Shown: positions 37,235 through 48,202 of the stretch, piece by piece | Numbering within the stretch: the first letter of the stretch is position 1 | Layout: every line of letters begins with the position of its first letter | Assembly (NCBI GenBank): GCA_027924585.1 | Contig: BSBM01001932.1 | Span: forward strand, 124,001-188,000 | DNA: 64,000 nucleotides | Direction: 5' to 3' | DNA from: Larix kaempferi | Taxonomy: Eukaryota; Streptophyta; Pinopsida; Pinales; Pinaceae | Translations under genes and position numbers: made by a program | The notes under the pieces: model-generated | The model's database searches: none | Seen by the model: the letters and a program-made list of their open reading frames with translations, nothing else | Told to the model about the DNA's origin: nothing

Positions 37235-37588
37235 ATGCTTTGGCCACATCAGCTCTTTGTTGTCCATAAAGATAAATATGAGTCCTTTATCTTCTAGAAC
37301 TAAAACAAATAGGAGGTTCTTCTTCAATTCGGGGACAAATAGAATTTCATCCACGTGTAGTACATTTCCTGAATCCAACTAAAAGGAAGTGGATCTGATA
37401 CCTTGGATAGAATAGGTGGTATTATCTCCAAGATCCACCTTACAGGAAAACCTCTTTTCCTTCAGATATGTGATATCGCTCCTATATCCAGTAGTGTGCT
37501 TGGATGCGCCACTATCTACTAGCCATGTCTCAACACTAGTGGCAATGGATACAAAAAGGGCTAAGACAATATAGTATTCCTTCCTCAT
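37235..37588 (-). pseudogene. Element C protease and start of pol, truncated
   Basis: The active site TWLVDSGASKHTTG is intact. It is followed by KVDLGDNTTYSIQGIRSTSF and, after a stop, NVLHVDEILFVPELKKNLL and FIFMDNKELMWPK, the conserved copia segment between protease and integrase. Similarity stops near 37235, where + strand copia D ends in the opposite orientation. Integrase, RT and RNase H of C are absent. Confidence 0.85.
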
Positions 37589-37599
37589 CTCTTGGTCAT

Positions 37600-38415
37600 C
37601 GAATGAATTTTTTATTGTAGGTTCATCTTCTGTATCAGTAGAAGCATGAAACCTACCCTTGAATTTAGTACTCTTTGCTTTGCATGGAATTCTCTTACAT
37701 AATGGCCCTTGTTATTGCAATTGAAACATTTAACTTTATACTTATCAAATTTCTTGAAATCATTATCCTTTTGATGAGATAATTTATTACATTTCTTTAT
37801 CTGTGCCAAAAGGGAAAGGTTCTCCTATTTGGAAGCAGTATATTTTATCTAGATTCACCCTTCTTCTTGTAAGAAATCATACCACAGTCTCTCAAAGTTA
37901 GTTTACACTTCTCGACCATTTACTGCAACCAAGAATGTCTCCCATGAGGATGGAATACCATTGACAGTAGTCTGAATGAGATCATCATCATCGATCGTCA
38001 CACCAATGCTCATGAGTTGATATCTTACTTGATATATCTTTGTGAAAAATGAAGCCACAACTTCGTCCTTTTCCATCTTCATATTTCGAAGCTTGTTCTT
38101 CAATGCTCTCTTTTGAATGGGCACCTTCTTCTCATAAAGATTCCTCAAATTTTGGAATCATTCCTTTGCGGTCTTCAATGGAGTAATCACGGCCATCAAG
38201 TTGTATTTCATGGAATCATAAATGATTCTCTTTGCTTTGGATTGATTCTTCTTGAAGTTAATGCACCCTTCATTAGAAGTAGGCTCTTCAACAACACTAT
38301 AGACATATCCATCCAAATCATGCTCTTCCAGGATATTTTGGACCCTGGCCTTCCAAGTATTGAAGTTCGAAGTTACTTCAAGATGGTCTTCCGATCTCAC
38401 TGAGATTGAAGCCAT
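37600..38415 (-). pseudogene. Element C Gag
   Basis: The frame starts MASISVRSEDHLEVTSNFN, 92 bases after the primer site. It runs through TWKARVQNILEEHDLDGYVY, KRIIYDSMKYNLMAVITPL and, after one stop at 38155-38157, KALKNKLRNMKMEKDEVV-type sequence with LMSIGVTIDDDDLIQTTVNG. This is the copia-type gag fold (UBN2-like). A knuckle follows (CFNCNNKGHYVREF) in which the last Cys has become Phe. At least two stops or frameshifts are present, so it is not functional. Confidence 0.85.
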
Positions 38416-38490
38416 TTTTCTTCAAGTATTGTGATCACTTGAGCTCTATGAAGGCTCAAGCTTGATTGCTGAACTTAGCTCTTTCACGCC

Positions 38491-38506
38491 CTAAGCTCTG
38501 ATACCA
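38491..38506 (-). other. Element C primer-binding site (initiator tRNA-Met)
   Basis: On the - strand TGGTATCAGAGCTTAG begins right at the LTR boundary. It is an exact match to the standard plant copia primer site. Confidence 0.9.
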
Positions 38507-39823
38507 TGTTATTTTTTTTATATTTAATTCATAGTTGCAATAATACTTGAAATCAAATAACAATCATACGCATAAGAAATCACATTCGACACATGAATTT
38601 ACCCTGGGGAAACCCTCTATGACTTGAGGGATAAAACCCTAGAAAAACCTTCCTTAGTATATTGATAGATAGCATAGAATGTATTTTCGATCAATCATCC
38701 CCGGTGCAATTACAGAGGAAGATAAACATAAAGAAGAGAGACTCAAAATAATATCCTGCACAAAGAGAAGCGCATTTCCTTCAAGAGAGAAGAGAATTCG
38801 CTTCACATAGATTCATCAATCATGTATAACATATTTATACATTCTTATCATGCATCGACTTCTATTTTTATCATCTGACTTCAAGATAAACTCGCCCTCC
38901 ATCTAGATGCATCGATCTTGCATGAAGAAGTATTGTGCCCCACTTCTCATGCAATGCATTAACTCATTGAATTGTCTCTTAGGATAAAATCGCCTCTTAA
39001 CTGAAAGCTTGCCCACTTATTTAGGAGGATAACTTAAGTGTCATCATGCAAGTGTCTAACTTAAGTGTCATCATGCAAGTGTCCCATCTTAAGTGTCGTA
39101 TTTTAGTTTAACATAAGTGTCATCATGCACTAACACTTAATTAACTATATCTTCTTTGTTATCACTTAATTAACTCTTTTAACTGATTCTTTCTTGGTAA
39201 CATCATTGTAGTGATCAATTCGATTTATCCCTTGATTTACTGAAGTCTTCACTAAAGTTTAACAATTCAAATTCTCTCTTAATTAATTCTTTTATGTACA
39301 ATTCGAATTCTCTCATATATTATCACATCGTATTTTTATCTCTTGTCTTATCTGCATGGTCCACATGTGACAACGTAATTATCATATCAAATATACTAAG
39401 GATGTTTTCCCAATGATGTGATCATATTGTTCTACTATCGTTCCAAGTGGTTATATGCTAAAGTAATTCACTCTAGAGGTGGCTAGTCCCTAGAGGAGAC
39501 TTAATAGCTCAACCATATTTAGTAGTACATCACACACCATACATGCTTCGACATGCAAAGCATCACCTCAAAACATGAGGATTTTTCTTGACATAGAAGA
39601 CCTTAGCCTTGACTATCAAGACTATACATCATCATTACTTTGGCATACAAAGCACTTGCCTCAACATAGGAAGATTAACCATTCTTGAGTCGAAATCAAG
39701 ATTCTTCTCCAAGTTTCCCAAGTCCAACTCAGGCTCCTATAAGGCACTACCTCGACACACGAGGCTCAATATTGACACACAAGATTGACCTAGAGAATAA
39801 CTCATGACGATGTAACTTTAACA
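38507..39823 (-). repeat. Element C 5' LTR
   Basis: 1,317 bp from TGTTATTTTTTTTATA to GTAACTTTAACA. It is co-linear with 26513-28287 up to ATTAACCATTCT, allowing for a triplicated block in the other copy. It adjoins the primer site at 38491-38506. The two copies differ at roughly one in ten positions by eye. Confidence 0.9.
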
Positions 39824-39828
39824 GTCTT

Positions 39829-40760
39829 CGCATCAGGCTTAAGTGGAATTTTCATCTCTCCTAAGTCACCAGCAATACCCTTCATTTTTTAAAACATAGT
39901 GGGGAATAGATCCTGATACTCATGCAATATATCAGTAATTTTTCTTACAGTCTCATCATCCCAGTATATCCATAATAGCAAACTTAGGATTTTCTTTTGG
40001 ACCAATATTTACTTTTCTAGTCTTCAAGGGATGCAAAAAGTTAGCAGATTCTATCGCAAGTCCTCCTATGTCGCAATTACCCTCTATCTTTGGTATATGC
40101 AGGTTCCTTGGGTCATTATATTCCTAGTATCCAGTAATGTTATAGCACTCCAGTGCCTACTCAAGTGTCACAGGTCACTCTGGCATGTTGTATATAGGTA
40201 AAGGCACTTCTTCAAAAAAATTATCCTTAACAACTTGTAGAGTTGTATCCACCTTTGGACTCTCATCCTCAAAACTAAAAGTGGCCTTGAAGTTCAAGAT
40301 CATATTTTCCCATTCTGTTGTTCCATGTCGTAGTTCCAACTCGGTATACTAGTTTCTTGGTACTTTATCCAAGGTATGAATAAACATGTGTACCCACTCC
40401 TGCTTAGGTAAAGTCCTCCATTTTGTAGTACATTCCTCTAAATGTTCCATAGGATTGGTCAAACTATTATATTTCACTCCAACATACTCAAGTCCTTTTC
40501 CAAACCTAATTTCTAACAACCTTTTACACTTTGAAAAGACTTCTATATTATTCTTATGAGTAGTCCAACAACTCACTAGGGTATCTTTCAAGGATACATC
40601 TAAAGTTAATACGTTTTGTTGATCTGGAACTTACAATTCAAACTCGAAAATAAAATAATCTAAATTCGTTAATCCATCATACATAGGTGGGTTACTTACC
40701 TCAATCCAAATCCAGCGCAGTGATTTAGAAATGTGAGCACACCTTCTCATAGATACCTCA
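39829..40760 (-). pseudogene. Element B second capsid-like domain and linker to RT
   Basis: From about 40700 the - strand reads PPMYDGLTNLDYFIFEFEL, then ALKD-type residues, RLLEIRFGKGLEYVGVKY, EHLEECTTKWRTLPKQEW and MFIHTLDKVPRN. The adjoining sequence continues with ELELRHGTTEWENM. The pattern (aromatic-rich start, F-I-x-T-L, P-R-N, then a W/F-rich end) resembles a gag capsid domain, yet the element already has a Gag upstream. The linker then runs KTRKVNIGPKENPKF to IPLKPDAKT, where copia C interrupts. Several stops are present. Confidence 0.6.
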
Positions 40761-40949
40761 TGCAATCCATTTTTCCATTTTTCCAATCCTTCATCTAAAT
40801 CTGATGCATATGAGCTGATACTATGCCAAACAAGTTTCCATCTGTTGTAGGGTTGATATAATCATCCTTTCTTGAAGTCATTTTATAAATATTTTCTAGT
40901 TCTTGAGCATCATTTTCTTCTCTAATAGGTTCAACATATCTCTGACCTT

Positions 40950-41400
40950 CTAGAGGATCCAAGGGTGTAATAACTCATACTTTTCCTCCTTCAAATGTCA
41001 TCAACCTCTTTTTCAAATTAATGATAGCCTGATTATCAGTTTCTTTCAAAAAATTCAAAATCTACAAAGCTTTGCAATCCCTCCACTTTGACATGCACCC
41101 CGACTAGTCTACCAAATGGGACTACTTTTTGTTGATTTGATAATCTTAATTGCACAAGAAAACATACAAGCTTAGGATTACCCATGTTTTCTTAGTAAGT
41201 ACATGTACATACAACCCCAGATACAAAATACATAATGTCCATATCATAATCCCAAATCTGAGCGCTAAGCCGCATTTCCCTACCTATCCTCTTCTTATGT
41301 TGCAAATGATTGATAGTTCTTTCTTCAACAAGCTCTACTATTTCTATGTCACATTGATCAATCAAACTACTCAATTCTTTCACTGCTTTTTCATCTTTTA
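40950..41400 (-). pseudogene. Element B protease region, active site degraded
   Basis: A frame near 41449-41192 reads NVKDEKAVKELSSLIDQ and then REMRLSAQIWDYDMD. A protease-like segment follows, where the expected DxG now reads VSG, so the catalytic Asp is lost. After a stop, MGNPKLVCFLVQLRLSNQ and VVPFGRL continue the fold. The assignment rests on position (between zinc knuckles and RT) and on this flanking pattern. A small inverted-repeat element (41401-41819) interrupts the region just upstream. Confidence 0.55.
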
Positions 41401-41819
41401 CATTAGAGCAAATTTTGGGTCTAAAATGGGCCTCATAAAAAAAATCCAACTAAAATGGGCCTCATAAAAAAGAGCTAACCAATAGAATTTCAAGAAAAAA
41501 AGTCAACCATAATGGTTGAGTTGGCATATTTTTCATTGAAAAAACTATTTTTTTCTTCGTATTTTCAACATATTTCCCTGTGGTTTTTACTCAAATTTCG
41601 AGCAAGAGCACTCATTGGATGCGGAATTGAATTCTACATCCAACGAGTCCTTCCGCTCAGAAATTGAGTAAAGCCAATGCGAGATATGTTGAAAATACGA
41701 AGGAAAAAAGTAGTTTTTTCTCTCTTCTTCCAAAATCCATAAATATTATTTTATGTTTTAACTATTATTTTATTATTTTCCTTAGGAGGCCCATTTAAGA
41801 CCCCAAATTTTGTCTAATG
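41401..41819. mobile_element. Foldback-type MITE M2 in B's protease region
   Basis: The left end CATTAGAGCAAATTTTGGG, then TCTAAAATGGGCCTC, is the inverse of the right end GAGGCCCATTTAAGACCCC, then AAATTTTGTCTAATG. The arms continue inward: CTTCGTATTTTCAACATAT and ACTCAAATTTC pair with the right half, converging on a centre at GGATGCGGAATTGAATTCTACATCC. The whole 419 bp is therefore a foldback. It has no ORF. A target duplication of TA or AT is possible but cannot be fixed because the ends are themselves palindromic. Confidence 0.8.
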
Positions 41820-42279
41820 ACAGATCTAGACAACTTTGCAAGAATTTATTTAAAGGAGTTACCTTTCTTGATGGCCTCTTTGGAATTGAATGATCATAAA
41901 GTGGAGGCATGTCATACATTAGAGGCAGGTGTACCATACACTGGATGAGTCATAGTGTTGATCCTCCTTGATTTGGCGTAGTAAACTCCCTTCTAGCTTT
42001 GACATAAGTCTCTTTTTCCTTCTAGGGATTGAACACTGACGATTGTTCTGGCATTTTCTAACTCGTGGTTCAGGTTGCTTCCCTTGTGTTTCCATATCAC
42101 CTCCTATCATAGCTCCCCCACATGTGACTACTGCTATGGTAGGTTGTTATTCTCTCTTTTCCATAGATATATTTTAGACATTTTAGTTCTCATTATGATT
42201 TCCCTTTGCCTTCCACTTTGTTATAAGCTATGGGAAATCTTCAACAGTGTGATCCAATGATCTATATTACGTACATGTC

Positions 42280-44300
42280 GAACAATGGTTTGGACAATCT
42301 CTCGCCATGTGTCCCAGTTGTCCACAATTATAAAATATTATCTGGCCTCTTCCTCTTCCAAATCCACCTTTACCATGGCCTCTAAATCCACCTTGTCCTT
42401 GGTTATAGCCTCCTCTTTAGGAATGGAACTACGTATTTCCCCCTTTATCTTGCTCTTCCACTTTTATTCTGTAGGCATCAGCTGTAAGTTCCTTCAACAG
42501 TTCATATGCTCGACAATTTGCTTCACCATGTCCTATAGAACTACAGAAGTTACAAAATAATTTTTTAGGAGTATTCAAATACTTTTGCATCATGTAACAT
42601 TCTTCTGGTCGATGTCATCTAGTCCTGCATATTTCACACTAGACTTGAACTCCATGATTTAATGGATTGGGAACCCCTATGGATAGATACTCTTGAAAGG
42701 ATGGACATTAATCCTTATGGTGACCTTCTGCCTTCCACTTTATACACTAGAATTCCTCTCGTTTTCCTTTTCCTTTCTTAATATCTTGGATCTGAAGTGA
42801 CAAATTTGCTAATTGCATCTAGATCTGACCAACTCCTATACTAGTCTCTCCTATTGGGGATGCCTCTAACTTCATCGTAATTTAAAGAGCCTCAGACTAT
42901 GACACAACCTTCTGTTGCATCAATGGTAACCTTATATGTGGTAACAGTGTAGCTATAAACCATTCTTTATGTTGAGCATTTGGAATCTGAAAACTTACTC
43001 GATCCATCAAAGTTTTAAATTGTTGGTTGAAATCACATATTGACTCATTAGGTGATTACTTAATCTCTTTTAGCTCAGTGATACACTGCGAATCAGGATT
43101 AGAATTATTGAACTCAGATTCCAACACATATTTAATTTATGCCAAGGTTTTCAGTTTCCCTCCTTGTGGTACAACATAAAATTTCATAAATCAGTTCAAT
43201 ACACGATCCCGGAAGGTCATGATCAACTGTGTTCTTTTTACATTGTCATCATGCACTTGTTTAACATTATAGATAACTTCACAAAGAAACAAATGTTGCT
43301 TTGGATCTTCCAATCCATTCCCATGAAAAACTGACATTTTCATATAATATCTTGCCATTTTCCTTCTCGAAGGTACCAGCTGAATTTGAACTATAGGACC
43401 AACACTTCCACTATTATGACTAGCTGAACTATGAACTTGAATAGCTAAACCACTATTATGATGAATTCTACTATAGTATTACTTGCTTCCACAAGATGCG
43501 ATGGGCTATAAGTACTTACCTCAATTTTAGGAAATGCACATGGGGTTGTGGGTATATCGCGATGTCTGGCCTGAGATGAATCAACCGGATCCTCCTTCGA
43601 TCTGAGCTGGTAATCGTCCTCTTCTTCTTATATACTAACCACTTCTTCCCTAATCTATGGTACGACAATGTAGTCATGTCCTTCATTCACACTGTGAATC
43701 TTTTTTCTCCATGTCGTAGTCTTTATCCTCTTATAATGTCGAAATATCATCCCAATTCACAATAATCTACACTCTTTACCTATCTCACTTTCTTCTCCCC
43801 TTAGCAATCTAGCTCACTCTTCTTCCACATACTTCTCAGGCCTTTCCTTGATCAATACCCAGTTCCTGATGTGTGAAGCTACTTACTCTTTAGATTATAT
43901 TCTCATGACACCTTTTTCACATAGTAACATCTTAATCCATAGGTACATAGACTTTAAATATTTACCTTGCAATCCTTTGAAAAATTATATTTTAGCTGCG
44001 CTATAAGATTTAAAGGTTTTTACAGCAAAATCAGTAATATAACCTGCAAGTATATTATCAAGCCAATAATCAAAATCATGGGAGATATTATTATTGATAC
44101 CTTTAAGCATTCTAACTAGCTCAAGAGTCCAACCCGTTGGCTCACCTACCTAGAAACATATCTCATGTTCTGCCAACTTCGATAACCATTCTGCTAATAA
44201 AATAGGAAACTCACCAAAGAAGCTTTCATGTAGATATGAGAAAGCATACCTTTCCAACCATTCCTATGAACTTAGCCATGGATTTCAATTTTTTCTTTGG
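42280..44300 (-). pseudogene. Element B Gag with two zinc knuckles
   Basis: The - strand at about 43335-43199 reads FHGNGLEDPKQHLFLCEVI, then a helical stretch and QLIMTFRDRV, typical of a gypsy capsid. Downstream are two intact C-x2-C-x4-H-x4-C knuckles: CNFCSSIGHGEANC (42554-42513) and CGQLGHMARDC with its preceding residues (42326-42294). Stops and frameshifts are spread through the rest. Gag would package the RNA in cytoplasmic particles. It lies directly after the primer site, as expected for a first ORF. Confidence 0.8.
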
Positions 44301-44390
44301 CGAACTCTTGTTGCTTCTTGTCTATCCACTACAAGATCTCTTGTTTAGTCAAATGCCACATCTACACGTCCCAATCAATCACATATCCCA

Positions 44391-44408
44391 GTCCCGGTAA
44401 CAGAACCA
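44391..44408 (-). other. Element B primer-binding site, tRNA-Glu-like
   Basis: Read on the - strand, TGGTTCTGTTACCGGGAC starts two bases after the LTR. From memory, the complement of the plant tRNA-Glu 3' end is TGGTTCCGTTGCCGGGAC, which differs at two positions. Both look like C-to-T decay on one strand or the other. The usual initiator-Met site does not fit. Confirmation needs an alignment to a tRNA set. Confidence 0.6.
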
Positions 44409-44410
44409 TT

Positions 44411-45257
44411 TGTTGGCTCTTCTATGGGAAATCCTAGGTTCACTACAACACAAACCAACCATGATACTGGCCCTTTCAGCATCACCCTCGAATAAGCGAA
44501 GTCTCACTCAAAGTACCTATGGACACTATAAGCAACGTTTCTGCAACAACGAAGGGGAGAGACCTCTCTTCTACCATTATATCCATTAAACGAACCTCAA
44601 CATAAATAATTTAAACCATAGATATAACATAATGTATGCATCAACTACACAGTATATTATAACTAAGAACATTCACATCTTATTATCATATCATTGATTA
44701 TTTATCGTTTAATAATATCATGTAAATCAAAACAACAAGCACATAGAAGAACATTCACATACATAGGACACTGGATATTTTTACATGGAAACCCAACTTA
44801 GTTAAAACCACATAAATGCTTTGTTTATTCATTGATCCCATTACATAAAGCATTTCATCTTCTTACAAATCTCTCCACACAGCCTGTAGACCTCAACCCT
44901 TCCAAAAACCCTTCAGTTACACAAACTCAACAACAATACATGGGATCACTCATCTCTTCATCAAAATATCTTTTCATCAACATTTCATCCAAAACTATCA
45001 GCACCCTACTCTACCCAACCTGTTACATATATATAGTTATTGGCAAAGCCCCCACAGACCACTAAGTGGACCGAAAATCCTAACTTACTCTAACCACTTT
45101 CTCGGTTAACGTGATCAACCATTAATATTTCCATCTTTTGTGGGTGCTACATCGAAGTTCGTCCTTCCTTTGCAAGCGCACTTCCTTTTGACCACTTCGT
45201 TGCACTACCTATTTTCACATCAACACAAAACTAGTTCAAAATACCTTCGGGCCAACA
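44411..45257 (-). repeat. Element B 5' LTR
   Basis: 847 bp with the same terminal hexamers as the other LTR. The primer-binding site abuts it at 44391-44408, so this is the 5' LTR of a - strand element. Element A's gag resumes immediately to the right. Confidence 0.9.
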
Positions 45258-45570
45258 CTCTTGAATAAGTAATTTGTAAATCCAAATGCATGTATGATTA
45301 GAACATATGAAAAGGTATGATTAGAATAAACACAAATTTGAATTTCAAAATCTGCTTAGAGAGATAAGAGGAGACATAAGCATGATCAAAGGGAAAAAAG
45401 GGTTTAAACCATATTTCTTCGTAAATCACTCCCACTCATACCAACAAAGCAATCCAACTCATCATGGACCCAAGATGAAAACATCACATGAGAAAGGAAT
45501 GGGGCAACAACTCAAATTTTGGTGATGTGAAGGAGATCATCTATATAGAGATTGTCCTTGTAGGGTAGAT
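45258..45570 (+). pseudogene. Element A Gag, C-terminal part with zinc knuckle
   Basis: This continues the Gag from 19574 across element B, beginning with the capsid tail (CTT GAA TAA GTA ATT...). It ends in a zinc-knuckle-like block at 45517-45555 that reads FW-CEGDHLYRDC. The last three of the four zinc ligands (Cys, His, Cys) are present, while the first Cys codon now reads Phe. Several stops interrupt the frame. A protease remnant follows at about 45.73 kb, the normal gag-pro order. Confidence 0.75.
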
Positions 45571-45699
45571 AGAATGAGGATTGTGCACGACATTAAGAAT
45601 CAAGTACAATGGAGGACATAGCCAAAGAAGTTCCTAGAATATATGCAACCTATGATAATAGACGGGTAGAGTATCAATCCAATATGATTGAGGTTGAAG

Positions 45700-45860
45700 C
45701 TCCTTCAATATTTCCAATCAACCTATCGCCATTTTAATTGATTCAGGGACAAGTCATAGTTATAATGCTCCTAATTTGGTTTAAATATTTTAGCTAGAGA
45801 GAAGCATCATAAATCATGGATGGTTCAGTTGCTAACTAAAACAATATTATGAAAACAGTA
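45700..45860 (+). pseudogene. Element A aspartic protease remnant
   Basis: AILIDSGTSHSYNAPNLV (45728-45781) is the active-site segment of a retroviral-type aspartic protease, with the catalytic Asp in DSG preserved. After a frameshift, KHHKSWMVQL continues the expected sequence. Stops and frameshifts make it inactive. No reverse transcriptase of A is recognisable before the next insertion at 46526, so the rest of A's pol is lost or lies outside the window. Confidence 0.75.
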
Positions 45861-46525
45861 AACTATATAGCAAGAAAACAAGATACACAAGTGGCAGAAA
45901 ATGATTTATCCAATCTCAACTTTGATCTTCATACTAATGATGGTATTATATAGTACATGGATCAAAGTCACCTATAGATATAGATATCACTGACAACTCA
46001 TCAGTGGATAGGTATTCCAACTCATAAAGTGATAACAATAAACACTCATATGAGAGGTGATCTAGAACTTTGTGATTTTCTAGGGAATTAAAGTCTAACA
46101 TCCCCCCCCTTAATCATAAGTATGGATAATTATACTAGTAAAGTAACAAGAACTGGTATCATCTTCAATCTAAAACTTTTGAACTAATCTTCTATGAAGA
46201 TATGCTTGAGAAACCACCCATCTAGATGTTGAAATATGAATGAGAGCTTAAATTTTGGAAGTGAATAGCTGCCATGTTTGGACATTTTGTGATTTTTCTA
46301 GAAGATGTTGGCATCTTCTGTTAATTTGATGAAAAATTAGGATCATCATTCTTCTATCAATGAAAAGATAGGGTCATTGAGTACTCTCTAAATTTAGACA
46401 CAATTAGGTGTCGAACATCCCCTAAATAGTTGAATAGTTTTTTGAGGAGACCGATTTACATGCTATAATTCCCAAATGATAATTTGATGATTTGAAGAGG
46501 AGATCAGATGCCATGTTGAAATTCC
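45861..46525. other. Non-coding, possible LTR junction debris
   Basis: No coding signal follows the element A protease. The last part (46495-46525) reads AGATCAGATGCCA then TGTTGAAATTCC. It resembles a reverse-complemented, mutated primer site next to the start of a - strand LTR, which the gag-only element then interrupted. This reading is tentative. Confidence 0.3.
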
Positions 46526-48202
46526 TGTTAGACACAGTGCTCACTGAGAGGGGGGGTGAATCGGTGAGTCTATACTATATTCAATTTCAACTTCAATTAT
46601 AATCTTAAATCGTTATTTACTTCAATAACATATTCATCAATGAACTATCACAACATCAAGTTAACATCAAAACATTGCACAAGATATGAGCTTTGTAAGT
46701 ATTGTATAAATGGAGACTTTAATCTCCTGAATGGGAAACAACCCATAAGGTGGCACCACCCACCAGAATGGTTCAGTCAGCTACAACTGACTGGGATGCT
46801 ACAACACCCCCAGCAAGCATAGATTTTACAAGTAATGTTTCTGACTCTTCTTGAGTCTACAAATTCATACATCCTCAAACAATAAACACTTGTTTGGTTC
46901 AACAACCTTTTTAATCAACATACATAATCTTGTCATCAACATTTGTATTCTATCATAACCCTAGCAACAACAGCACATTCACAATTCATCATCAAGCTGT
47001 CACTGTCTCAGCATATCACCACCAAGCAATCAACATACCACAACCAGCACTTCATCTCTCTTACCATATCAATCATGTGTCACTAAATATCACTGTTGTA
47101 TGAACTCAAACTTCATTTTTGGTTTGTTGCTACTAAGATGTTCTCATGCCCCAAAAATCAGAGATGAAGAAAGACAATTCTCCTTGCTGCTCCTACTGCT
47201 GGACCCGAAATTCTAATCAGTCTTCTTCTTCCTTTAATAACAACAAGTTGTCTCTGTCATTAGTCATATTATCATTCTGTCCAACAATACAAATGTATCA
47301 TTCTGTCCAGCATTATGTCCCCATAAATCAAAGATAAAAATATTCCATGCTGTACTTGCTGCTCCGGCTCCTTACCACCGAACTGACATAATCCTGACTA
47401 TCCCCTGAAATCTGAGCCCACCTAAACCACCGAATTCTCCACACAAAAATGAAGAAGTTGACTGGTTATTTATACTGGTTTTTTTTCATATATTTTTTTG
47501 AGCCGACTTGCACAATATATGTCTTTTATATTTTATATTTATTTATTAATTCTTGACTGAGCCGACTTTGCATTGAATAACATCATTTTTATTTGTTGTG
47601 AGCTGACTTGTTCATTTCTCAACAAACATATATTTATATTTTTAATCTTCTTTTCCATGTTATCACGGTGGGTGTAAGGCCCAGATAATCCTTATTAAAT
47701 ATAGATATATGTTTTACTACCACGTCATCATCATTCTCTTATTTGGCATGCCTCCAGGATGCCCGCATCAGTTCTTCCATATTCCCACAATTAGGAGTCT
47801 TCTTATTCCCTCAAGGGCTTTTCCATACATGCCCTTAAATTCCCACATATCATTTCAAATATTCCCACAATGGGCTATGTAACTCCCACTGTGATGCCCG
47901 CAGTCTTCCATGATTCAATTGTCATTTCCATTGCTTGTCTTCCATGTCCATGCCCGCATGAGGGTCTTTGGGATGCCCGCAGCAACCTTATGTCCACTTG
48001 CCCCTTTCATGCCCGCAAGCTTATGCTTGCTTGGAATATTGCCATGTCATTATCCTCATATTTCCATTGTCTTCCATATTAGCATTTGTCCTTGTATCCT
48101 TGCTTGTCTTCGTGCTTGCCATGCTTTCCATCACCAATTAATTGTCTTCATGTCACTCCTTTTTCATTAATGGGTGTCATCAATGACAACCTATGCTCAA
48201 CA
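46526..48202 (-). repeat. 3' LTR of the gag-only element
   Basis: 1,677 bp. U3 is at the right (47475-48202) with an ATGCCCGCA motif array; R and U5 lie to the left. The adjoining polypurine tracts at 48203-48256 mark it as the 3' LTR. Compared with the other copy it lacks about 10 bp near 47030 or carries them as an insert, and lacks a ~20-bp block near 47980. Confidence 0.9.
47467..47474 (-). promoter_or_regulatory. TATA box in the 3' LTR of the gag-only element
   Basis: TATAAATA on the - strand, with GTCAACCAGT-like flanking sequence. It marks the U3/R boundary and is conserved in the other LTR. Confidence 0.55.

Larger units (their letters stand above)
26513..39823 (-). mobile_element. 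Ty1/copia element C, nested in element B's RT, internally rearranged
   Basis: The element starts TGTTAATT (26513) and ends TTTAACA (39823), between perfect GTCTT duplications (26508-26512 and 39824-39828). Across it, B's pol reads on without loss (DAKT then IKQRPYR). On the - strand it has a full 5' LTR, a canonical primer site, gag and protease. At about 37.23 kb it stops. The remaining pol and the first part of the 3' LTR are gone. Between 28288 and 37232 lie foreign pieces: gypsy gag E and copia segment D. Confidence 0.9.
19575..45257 (-). mobile_element. Ty3/gypsy element B, nested inside element A's gag
   Basis: Two similar direct repeats (19575-20445 and 44411-45257) with TGTTGG...CCAACA ends bound the element. 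The flanks ATCTT and CTCTT form a 5-bp target duplication with one mismatch. The coding order on the - strand is gag, two zinc knuckles, protease, a second capsid-like domain, RT, RNase H, integrase and an extra 3' ORF, with integrase after RT as in gypsy. Without the nested copia C (13.3 kb) and two small elements the original was about 11.7 kb. The LTRs differ at roughly one position in eight by eye, so the insertion is old. Every coding region contains stops. Confidence 0.9.
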
